From: Mycobacteroides salmoniphilum
Lineage (GTDB): Bacteria; Actinomycetota; Actinomycetes; Mycobacteriales; Mycobacteriaceae
Direction of reading: 5' to 3'
Length of the DNA stretch: 64,000 bases
NCBI RefSeq assembly: GCF_004924335.1
Contig: NZ_CP024633.1
Location: 4,216,001-4,280,000 of the forward strand
Notes under the pieces: generated by a model
Told to the model about the DNA's origin: nothing
Database searches by the model: none
The model's input: the letters and a program-made list of their open reading frames with translations, nothing else
Made by a program: the position numbers and the translations under genes
Shown here: positions 8,580-15,273 of the stretch, one piece after another
How positions within the stretch are numbered: position 1 is the first letter of the stretch
Layout of the letters: every line of letters begins with the position of its first letter

Positions 8580-9499
8580 CCGTCGCCCTGGTGTTGATGA
8601 CAAGTGCCGCCCTCATTGGTGTCGCCGGACCGGCATGTCTGCGACCGACCGTGCGTCCCACGTTGCTGCCCGCCGCCGCGCTGGCGGCATGGCTCGGAGC
8701 CCTGATGGCCTTCCTGGTGCTCACGGCGTTGTCCGCGACGTTGCTGCTCTTTCCTCACGTACTGGACACCCGCGGTGTCACGACGCTGGTGGGCGGATGC
8801 CTGAGCGGAACCATCCCGCACTCATCTTTCGGAACCCTTGTTCAGCTTGGGATCTCGCTGCTGCCGCTGACCATCCTGGCTCGGATCGCGTTCGTGGCAA
8901 TGCGCAGCCTGCGCTCCGCGCGCCGGCTGCGCGCCCGTCACTTCTGGATGCTGCGGGCGGCAACGTATCGCTCCGGACAAGTCCATTGGATCGACGATCC
9001 CCGGCCGATCGCCTACAGCCTCGGTGGCGCTCGGCCAGCGGTGGTAGCCACGCATGGCATCCGCCGCCTCGGCGAAAAACAGTGCGCGGCAGTGATCGAG
9101 CACGAGTTGGCCCACATTCGCGGCAGGCACCACGTGGCGGTACTGTGCGCCGATATCGCCGCGGCGGCACTTCCGATGCTGCCGTTGATGCGCCGTGCGC
9201 CAGAAATGGTGAGGCTGATGGTGGAGCTGGCGGCCGACGATGCGGCGGCGCGGGCTCACGGGCCACGTACTGTGCACGCCGCACTGCTGGCAATGAGCAC
9301 GTCAGGTGTGGCGGTGCTTGGTGCGCTGAACATGTCCAGCGAATCGGTGGCGGTGCGGCTCATCTGGCTGCGGGCCCAGGGACCCACCGGCCGCGCATCG
9401 ATAGGGCGGGGCCGACTAAAGCTCGGCTTCGCATTACTTCCGACGGCTCTCACGGGCGCGGTACTGGTGGCGCTGTTCAGGGCGTATTGCACCTTCTGA
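8576..9499 (+). CDS. M56-family membrane metallopeptidase (BlaR1/MecR1-like protease domain)
   Basis: 307 residues with hydrophobic helices near residues 1-20, 35-60 and 80-110, and one more at the C-terminus. The zinc motif H-E-L-A-H is at residues 176-180 (E-H-E-L-A-H-I-R-G-R-H-H), with a downstream E-L-A-A-D-D-A-A helix supplying the third ligand. It lacks the extracellular penicillin-binding sensor domain of BlaR1, so the signal it senses is unknown. It is co-translated with the BlaI-like repressor, which it probably cleaves or inactivates (family knowledge). Linkage to thiol-redox genes rather than a beta-lactamase suggests a redox or envelope signal (inference). Confidence 0.88.
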   Translation: MTVALVLMTSAALIGVAGPACLRPTVRPTLLPAAALAAWLGALMAFLVLTALSATLLLFPHVLDTRGVTTLVGGCLSGTIPHSSFGTLVQLGISLLPLTILARIAFVAMRSLRSARRLRARHFWMLRAATYRSGQVHWIDDPRPIAYSLGGARPAVVATHGIRRLGEKQCAAVIEHELAHIRGRHHVAVLCADIAAAALPMLPLMRRAPEMVRLMVELAADDAAARAHGPRTVHAALLAMSTSGVAVLGALNMSSESVAVRLIWLRAQGPTGRASIGRGRLKLGFALLPTALTGAVLVALFRAYCTF

Positions 9500-9546
9500 C
9501 ATCCAGCGACGCCGCACCACGCCTATCGAACCAACGAGGAGAATTC

Positions 9547-9972
9547 ATGAACGCTCGGCGTGCTGGTCAGATCGCGCGATGGGTCATTCCCACGGGCGCC
9601 CGCCTGGTGTTCGGGGTCATCTTCCTGTTGGAGGGAACTCAGAAGATCTTCGGCTGGTGGAGCGGATCACCCACCGGTTCCGGACATCCCGAGCCGTTCC
9701 TCAACTGGCCGTACTGGTGGGCGGGCGTGTTCGAGCTGATACTCGGCGTCCTGCTGACGGTGGGACTGTGGACACGAGTGTCCGCGGTCCTCGCGGCGGG
9801 AATGATGGCCTACGCATACTTCTTCGAACACCTGCCGGTGCATTGGGAACCTATGCAAAACGGCGGAGCCTTCGCGGCCACGCTCTGCTGGGGGTTCCTG
9901 CTTCTGGCGCTCACGGCAGATGACGCCCGGCTATCGCTCGACCGCGTGCTCGCACGCCGCGCTCGGCGCTAG
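9547..9972 (+). CDS. DoxX-family membrane protein
   Basis: 141 residues. The start at 9547 is chosen for the GAGGAGA site just upstream; the same frame is open much further upstream through the M56 gene and should not be used. Four hydrophobic helices are visible, with the DoxX pattern R-L-V-F-G-V-I-F-L-x-E-G-T-Q-K-I-F-G-W in the first. DoxX proteins are small membrane proteins linked in mycobacteria to redox homeostasis and thiol stress. This fits the last position of an operon encoding DsbA-like and CcdA-like proteins. Its TAG stop shares CTAG with the stop of the convergent IniB-like gene. Confidence 0.85.
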   Translation: MNARRAGQIARWVIPTGARLVFGVIFLLEGTQKIFGWWSGSPTGSGHPEPFLNWPYWWAGVFELILGVLLTVGLWTRVSAVLAAGMMAYAYFFEHLPVHWEPMQNGGAFAATLCWGFLLLALTADDARLSLDRVLARRARR

Positions 9973-10613
9973 AACTGGTCGATTCCGGGATCGTGATCGA
10001 TGCCGGGGTGATGCCCAGGATCTCCATGATCGAAGAACGGATCCTGCAGACCCGCATCGCCGGAACCTCCGGCCCCCATGTCGGACCCGAAATGCGCAGG
10101 CTCGAACCCCGATGCGTCCAATCCCGACGGGGCCGCGTGCAACGGAGCCTGGAACTGGTCGATCGCGGCGACCGCACTGTCGGCCGATGGACTGAATTGG
10201 TCGGGGACGGTGATCGCGTCCTGACGAACGGCCAGATCCGATACCGCACTGGTGGCGGCATGCAGACCCGCATCCAGGCTCGGGTCATGCGTCGGCGCGG
10301 TGAACGGTGAATCGAACGCCTGGAAGGCACTGGTCGCGGCACCACTCGCCCAGATGTTGTCGGCTGGAATCGCCGTATGCACCGCGTGCGTCAGATCCGC
10401 CGCCGCCGGGTTCGCGGCGAACTGCGAGGCCTGTGTTCCCAGGGCGGCCGGTATCGACTCGCTGACCACCGGGATCAGCGCGGAGACATCCGCGGGCTGG
10501 ACTCCGTCCAGGTGCGCATCGGCAATGACCTGTTCGGGATTGGCCGCGTATTGCGCGGCCATGTCCTGGTCACGGACCAGCGCCATGACGAAATCCAACA
10601 GGTTATTGCCCAT
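9969..10613 (-). CDS. IniB N-terminal domain protein (second IniB-like)
   Basis: 214 residues. The start at 10613 gives MGNNLLDFVMALVRD, which aligns with the IniB N-terminus (short hydrophobic helix, then a D-x-x-x-A-A-x-Y-A motif, then A-x-I-P-V-V-x-E-S). GTG at 10634 is possible but does not match. After about residue 70 the sequence becomes A/D/P/H-rich and ends with repeated D-x-G-H-H/P-G and D-P-G-I-D units. It lacks the N/S/T repeats of IniB. It lies on the same strand as iniB and next to the IniR-like gene, so it is the positional counterpart of M. tuberculosis Rv0340 (inference from synteny). It is divergent from the Hsp70-like gene. Confidence 0.8.
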   Translation of the reverse strand: MGNNLLDFVMALVRDQDMAAQYAANPEQVIADAHLDGVQPADVSALIPVVSESIPAALGTQASQFAANPAAADLTHAVHTAIPADNIWASGAATSAFQAFDSPFTAPTHDPSLDAGLHAATSAVSDLAVRQDAITVPDQFSPSADSAVAAIDQFQAPLHAAPSGLDASGFEPAHFGSDMGAGGSGDAGLQDPFFDHGDPGHHPGIDHDPGIDQF

Positions 10614-10693
10614 GTCTGCGATGGTAGGAGCCACCCTGAGCCCCGGCTACGGGGCGCGTCCCGTTTCCCACCGGCACCCATTGGGGGACGCGC

Positions 10694-10741
10694 GTTAGGG
10701 GATGTGTCGTCATTAGGGGGTGTGACGACCGTCATCCCCTA
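10694..10741. promoter_or_regulatory. TTAGGGG-type motifs between the IniB-like and Hsp70-like genes
   Basis: The divergent intergenic region contains GTTAGGGG (10694-10701), ATTAGGGGG (10712-10720) and a reversed copy in CATCCCCTACT (10733-10743). A related ATTGGGGG lies at 10679-10686. The motif matches the array before iniB. It lies 81 bases from the IniB-like start and about 55-100 bases from the Hsp70-like start, so it could serve both promoters. Confidence 0.5.
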
Positions 10742-10793
10742 CTGTTGGGCTGCGGGGTGAAACACCACAGCGCCGCAAAACGAACGGATAGGT

Positions 10794-12641
10794 ATGGCCA
10801 ACGCACTGGGACTGTCGATCGGCGCCACTCAACTGGTCGCGACACCCGACGACCCACAGAGCCAACCCGTCGTACGCAGTTCGATCCTCACCCTGCATGA
10901 GGACGGTCCGCCCGAGGTTGGGGTACCCAGCCATCCAGGGTTGACGCTCACCGGATTCGTCGGCAGGGTCGGCGACCCCGTGGGCATCGTGGCCGCGGAC
11001 GGATCGGTTCACCGGGCCGAATGGGCACTCACCGAGGCGATGCGCGTCTTGATCGCCGACGCGGCCTCCGCTGCCGAGTTCACCGCGCCTCCGGTGCTGT
11101 CCGCGTCGATCCCCGCCCATTGGAGCCCGCAGACCGTCAGCACGCTGCGGGACGCCATCGACCGCGTTCCCGCCCTTGCTCCGGGCGGGCGGCAGCTGAC
11201 GTTGATCCCCGATGCGCGCGCCGCCCTCGAATCACTGGCCGCCGGACCCGGGGTGCCCGACCGTGGCGTCGTGGTGGTGTGCGATCTCGGCGGCTCGGGC
11301 AGCAGCATCACCCTCGCCGACGCGGCGCGCGGATTCCAGCAGATCGGGCAGACCGTCCGATTCGCCGAATTCTCCGGCCAGCAGATCGACCAGATGCTGC
11401 TGACGCAGGTGCTCACCGGTCTGAATCAGGATCCGGAGGGCACCACGTCGGTGGGCGCACTGACGAGGCTGCGCGAGCAGTGCCGTCTGGCCAAGGAGCG
11501 GCTCTCCGGCGAGACCGCGACCACGGTGCCGGTCGAGCTTCCCGGGATCACCACGGATGTCCGGCTCACTCGCACCGAGCTTGAGGACCATCTGCGTGGA
11601 CCGTTGTCCAACCTGATCAATGCCATTCAGGACACCGTGGAGCGCAACGGAATTCATCCGGCGAACATCAACGCCGTCGCCTCGGTGGGCGGTGGTGCGA
11701 GCATTCCCCTTGTCACCCAACAGCTTTCCGAGCGGATGCGGGTGCCGGTCATCACCGGGCCCCAGCCACAGCTTGCGGCCGCGCGCGGGGTGGCCCTACT
11801 TGCCACCCGGCCTGACCTGCCCCCGCAGGACGCCACCGCGATGCGGCCGGTCGAGCAACCGCCGGGCGATGCCACCATGATGCGCCCGGCGCCAACCGGC
11901 ACCGGAACCTTCGCCGCCCCGGTGGCCGCTGCCGCGGCCGCCAACGACGCGCCAGAATTGGCTTGGTCTCAAGATGATTCGGCTCCCGACCTCGCGCCGC
12001 TGCAAGAGACTGGCTACCAGAGCGGGTACGACACCGGATACACCGTCGACCTCGACGACGAGTACCACGGCCCCATCGAACCCACTACCGCCCGCCCCGA
12101 GCTTCAGTTCAGCCACGAGCCGTATGCGGCCAATGACGACTACGACGACTATCCGCCGCTGCCGTGGTATCGCCGGCCGCTGGTGTGGTTCATCGCGGCG
12201 GCCGCCGTGGCGGGCATCGCCTTCACCGGAATGATGGTGTCCCTGACCAGCAGTGAATCGCCTGCCCCCGCCCCGACGACACCCAGCGTGAGCGTGGTGC
12301 CGAGCACCGGTGACGCCCCGGCCGAGCCACCGCCATCGCCGGAACCCCCGCCACCCCCGCAGACCCACACCGTGACGCAGTCGGTGCAACCGCCGCCGCC
12401 ATCGCCTGAGCCTCCGCCGCCGCCACCGCCCACCACGACGACGACCACGACGACGACACCGCCGACCACCACGACAACGACCACCACAACAACCACGACG
12501 ACCACAACCACCACGACACCGCCGACGACGACCACCACCCCGCCGACGACCACGACAACGCAGCCCGTCTCCACGTCGACACCCCGACCGGCGATCACCA
12601 TTCCGGGCCTGCCCCCGATCCCGATCGGTCCGCGCAACTGA
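10794..12641 (+). CDS. Membrane-anchored Hsp70/actin-fold protein with Pro/Thr-rich exported tail
   Basis: 615 residues. Residues 1-345 resemble the ATPase domain of Hsp70: an N-terminal L-G-L-S-I-G-A phosphate loop, a V-C-D-L-G-G-S-G second phosphate loop near residue 165, an S-V-G-G-G-A-S-I-P adenosine motif near 300 and A-A-A-R-G-V-A-L. There is no peptide-binding domain. An acidic linker leads to one membrane helix (about residues 460-480). The outside part is a Pro-rich segment, then nearly pure Thr runs, ending I-P-G-L-P-P-I. The topology would put the ATPase in the cytoplasm and the tail in the wall. It sits between the IniB-like gene and the IniR-like regulator. Its function is unknown; a stress-sensing or envelope-spanning chaperone is a guess. 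Confidence 0.8.
   Translation: MANALGLSIGATQLVATPDDPQSQPVVRSSILTLHEDGPPEVGVPSHPGLTLTGFVGRVGDPVGIVAADGSVHRAEWALTEAMRVLIADAASAAEFTAPPVLSASIPAHWSPQTVSTLRDAIDRVPALAPGGRQLTLIPDARAALESLAAGPGVPDRGVVVVCDLGGSGSSITLADAARGFQQIGQTVRFAEFSGQQIDQMLLTQVLTGLNQDPEGTTSVGALTRLREQCRLAKERLSGETATTVPVELPGITTDVRLTRTELEDHLRGPLSNLINAIQDTVERNGIHPANINAVASVGGGASIPLVTQQLSERMRVPVITGPQPQLAAARGVALLATRPDLPPQDATAMRPVEQPPGDATMMRPAPTGTGTFAAPVAAAAAANDAPELAWSQDDSAPDLAPLQETGYQSGYDTGYTVDLDDEYHGPIEPTTARPELQFSHEPYAANDDYDDYPPLPWYRRPLVWFIAAAAVAGIAFTGMMVSLTSSESPAPAPTTPSVSVVPSTGDAPAEPPPSPEPPPPPQTHTVTQSVQPPPPSPEPPPPPPPTTTTTTTTTPPTTTTTTTTTTTTTTTTTTPPTTTTTPPTTTTTQPVSTSTPRPAITIPGLPPIPIGPRN
12432..12560 (+). repeat. Poly-threonine coding tract
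   Basis: A simple ACN-repeat tract encoding four or more runs of threonine broken by Pro-Pro pairs, inside the Hsp70-like gene. Such tracts are prone to slippage and may vary in length between strains. In the protein they would form an extended, possibly glycosylated, wall-spanning stalk (inference). Confidence 0.8.
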
Positions 12642-12733
12642 ACGCCCCTCGGGACAACGGGACATCCGGGACATTCGAAGGAATCGCCTCGGCGATAACG
12701 ACTATCACGCAGGCGTTATCCGCTGGCGGCGCC

Positions 12734-15112
12734 GTGAAGGTGCTCATCAGCGGCACGGCGGGCAGCGGCAAATCGTCGATCCTGTCTCGGGTTCGGGATG
12801 TCTTGAGCAACAACGGTTCAGCGCCGGTCAACCATGTCCCCGAGACGGCGCCCGGCGGGAAAGTCGGCCCATTCGTCATCGACGATGCCCACTGTCTGAC
12901 CGACCGCCAGCTCGACACCCTGCGCGCTGTCGTGGAGAACGATCCGGGGGCCATCGTGGTCGTGGCCGCGACACCCCGACGCAATCCGGCCCTGCGCGCC
13001 CTCTTTCAGGCTCTGGAGCGCGAGTCGCCCTCCATCACGCTAGATCCCGTCAACACGGGTGATATCACCCGGCTTTCACCTCGCTCAGCCGCTCATGCCG
13101 AGGAGATCGCCGCCGCCTCCGGCGGTGTGCTGGCGCTGACCGCAGCAGCCATCGATCATCTGAGCGGGGCAGATCCACTCGAATCGGCACTGCGCGCGAT
13201 CGATACCCGCATTGACGAACACCTGCGCCGCCTATCGACGCCGGCTCAGGCCGCCGTGCTGCTGATGTCCCTGGACGCCGGCATCGGAGCCTCCGATATC
13301 GCTGCGGCGCTTACACTTTCCGATGCCGAAGATCTTCTCGACGAGGCACTGACGAGCGGATTGGTTCCCGGCCCCGGTCAGATCGCGTTCGCGTCGAGAG
13401 TGCACGGGTGCTCCGCGCGACTACTCGGAGCTGCACGGCACCTCGATCTTGAGCGATCGCTGTTGCGCACACAGCTCGATATCGGTTCGGTGTCCGCCGA
13501 CTTGGCCCTGGCCCTGGTAGCGCACGGACTGCGCGACACGGCGATCGCCGGCCTGTTATCAGACTGGGCGGCAACCGAATCCGACCCCTTCAGCGCCGCC
13601 GACCTGTACCGGGCTGCCCTGACAGCAGGCGCCGATCCGGGCCCGCTCAGGGTGCCGTTGGCCGAGTCCCTGGCTCGCGCGGGTGACCTGGCCGCGGCCG
13701 CCGCCCAGGCCGACCAGGTGCTCACCGCCACCGACCCGGGACATCGCGCGGCAGCCGTGCGCATCGCGGCGGCCATCGCCTGCCATAACGGAGACTCCGG
13801 TCAGGCCGCGGCCTTATACGACTGGCTGGGTTCGGATCTGGACAGCCAGACGGCCCTGTCCGCGGCGCCCGTTTTCGTCGGCATCGGCCAGTTGGCGAGT
13901 GCGCGGAAAATTTTGGAAGACAACGTAGGAGCTCCACCAACGACATCGGCCACCGCGACACGAAACGCCGCGTTGGGGGTCATCGCCGCTGCCGAGGACC
14001 GGAGCCAGGAGGCACTGTCCCTGCTGGGACAGGCCGTCACGCAACAGCCATCGACGTCTTCCTTCGCCCCGGACAGCACCGTGGCGCTCGCGGCATTGAC
14101 CATGCTGCACGGCGGCGACACGGCACGGGCCCGCAGCATTCTCACCGGAGCGATTCGCACCGACCTGCCGCATGACGTCTTCGCGGTGCGGCATCGGCTG
14201 CTCGCCGCCTGGATCGCGATGTTGTCCGGCGACCTGGGCGCAGCCACCCAATGGCTGCCCGGGGCCGATGCCGAACTCTCCCGCCGCGACCGCCTGTTCG
14301 CCGCATCGCTACGGACGGGCATCGCCCGCCGTCACGGCGACACCGGTCCGCTGCGTCAGCACTGGCAGGCCTCCATGGATGCCTTGTCGGCGTATTCGAT
14401 CGACCTCTATACGCTGCTGCCCGTTGGTGAGCTCTGGGTGGCCGCGGCGCGGCTACGCACCCTGGACGCGATGGCACACCATGTCGACCGCGCCTTCGCG
14501 GTGCTGGCGCAGCTCGGCGATCCCATCGCCTGGTCCGCGCCACTGCGGTGGGCAGGGGTGCACGCGGCGATCCTGACCAATTCCCCCGAGAGCCTCGCTC
14601 CGCACGGGCAGGCGCTTGCCGCGGCCGCGGGATCCAGCCCGTACGCGCGCACGCTGGCGACCGCCGGGCGTACCTGGCTGCGCGTGCTCGCCCATCAGGT
14701 GGACGGCGCAGAGGTGGACACCGCCGCGCGGATGCTGGCCGATGCCGGTCTGGGCTGGGATGCCACCCGGTTGGCCAGCCAGGCCGCGCTGCATGCGAAC
14801 GACCCTAAGGTGGCCGCCGCAATGCTCGCGCTGGCCCGCGATCTCCGGGCACCGTCGGCCGCGACCGACAGCCCCGACGGGACTGCCCCGCCCTCCTCGG
14901 CTTCACATTCGCCGACATCGACGCGTCTTTCCGATCGCGAGCGCGAGGTTGCCGAGCTGCTGCTCCGCGGCCTTCCCTATCGCGATATCGGTGCGCAACT
15001 GTTCATTTCAGCGAAGACGGTCGAGCATCACGTCGCCCGCATTCGACGTCGGCTCGGCGCCGAATCGCGCTCCGACATGTTCTCGATGCTGCGCGCAATT
15101 CTGGCGACATAA
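12734..15112 (+). CDS. iniR: IniR-like STAND ATPase regulator with LuxR DNA-binding domain
   Basis: 792 residues from GTG at 12734. Walker A GTAGSGKS lies at residues 7-14 and a Walker B-like V-I-D-D-A-H near 50. A long helical repeat region follows, and a C-terminal LuxR helix-turn-helix (L-S-D-R-E-R-E-V through T-V-E-H-H-V) occupies about 735-790. It is the positional and domain counterpart of M. tuberculosis Rv0339c (IniR), reported as a regulator of iniBAC. The frame stays open and protein-like upstream to the Hsp70-like stop at 12641, but contains no ATG, GTG or TTG there, so the N-terminus may be extended from a rare start. It is followed by etfD after 161 bases. Confidence 0.85.
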   Translation: MKVLISGTAGSGKSSILSRVRDVLSNNGSAPVNHVPETAPGGKVGPFVIDDAHCLTDRQLDTLRAVVENDPGAIVVVAATPRRNPALRALFQALERESPSITLDPVNTGDITRLSPRSAAHAEEIAAASGGVLALTAAAIDHLSGADPLESALRAIDTRIDEHLRRLSTPAQAAVLLMSLDAGIGASDIAAALTLSDAEDLLDEALTSGLVPGPGQIAFASRVHGCSARLLGAARHLDLERSLLRTQLDIGSVSADLALALVAHGLRDTAIAGLLSDWAATESDPFSAADLYRAALTAGADPGPLRVPLAESLARAGDLAAAAAQADQVLTATDPGHRAAAVRIAAAIACHNGDSGQAAALYDWLGSDLDSQTALSAAPVFVGIGQLASARKILEDNVGAPPTTSATATRNAALGVIAAAEDRSQEALSLLGQAVTQQPSTSSFAPDSTVALAALTMLHGGDTARARSILTGAIRTDLPHDVFAVRHRLLAAWIAMLSGDLGAATQWLPGADAELSRRDRLFAASLRTGIARRHGDTGPLRQHWQASMDALSAYSIDLYTLLPVGELWVAAARLRTLDAMAHHVDRAFAVLAQLGDPIAWSAPLRWAGVHAAILTNSPESLAPHGQALAAAAGSSPYARTLATAGRTWLRVLAHQVDGAEVDTAARMLADAGLGWDATRLASQAALHANDPKVAAAMLALARDLRAPSAATDSPDGTAPPSSASHSPTSTRLSDREREVAELLLRGLPYRDIGAQLFISAKTVEHHVARIRRRLGAESRSDMFSMLRAILAT

Positions 15113-15140
15113 GTGCGAGAAAGTTCACCCATTCGGCGGG

Positions 15141-15159
15141 TTAGGTAAGCCTGACTAGG
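15141..15159. promoter_or_regulatory. Possible IdeR (iron-repressor) box upstream of etfD
   Basis: TTAGGTAAGCCTGACTAGG matches the DtxR/IdeR consensus well in its left half and middle (about 13 of 19 positions) but poorly in the last four bases. It lies 115 bases before the etfD start. Iron control of an iron-sulfur electron-transfer protein would make sense, but the right half-site is weak. Confidence 0.35.
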
Positions 15160-15204
15160 ACTTTCTACCCTGTCAATGCGACGATGACCGGGCATCGGAC
15201 ATAA

Positions 15205-15220
15205 GTTACCCGCGAGTAAC
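15205..15220. promoter_or_regulatory. TetR-type operator, copy 1 (GTTAC-N6-GTAAC)
   Basis: A perfect dyad GTTAC-CCGCGA-GTAAC in the etfD promoter region, 54 bases from the GTG start. A second copy follows with centres 25 bases apart. TTAC-N6-GTAA dyads are typical of TetR-family regulators. Confidence 0.65.
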
Positions 15221-15229
15221 ATTAGACTT

Positions 15230-15245
15230 GTTACTGACGAGTAAC
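15230..15245. promoter_or_regulatory. TetR-type operator, copy 2 (GTTAC-N6-GTAAC)
   Basis: GTTAC-TGACGA-GTAAC, ending 28 bases before the etfD start. With copy 1 it forms a tandem pair on nearly the same helix face. A related 22-bp palindrome occurs at 44507-44528. Confidence 0.65.
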
Positions 15246-15273
15246 TTCTCGGGACCGGGAGGTCAGCACCACC

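Noticed and set aside
8635..9546. Upstream extension of the DoxX frame through the M56 gene
   Set aside because: Residues are shadow-like and the DoxX homology and ribosome site begin at 9547.
11796..12674. Minus-strand frames encoding Arg/Gly or poly-Val runs opposite the Hsp70-like gene
   Set aside because: Produced by the ACN repeat read on the other strand; no domain.
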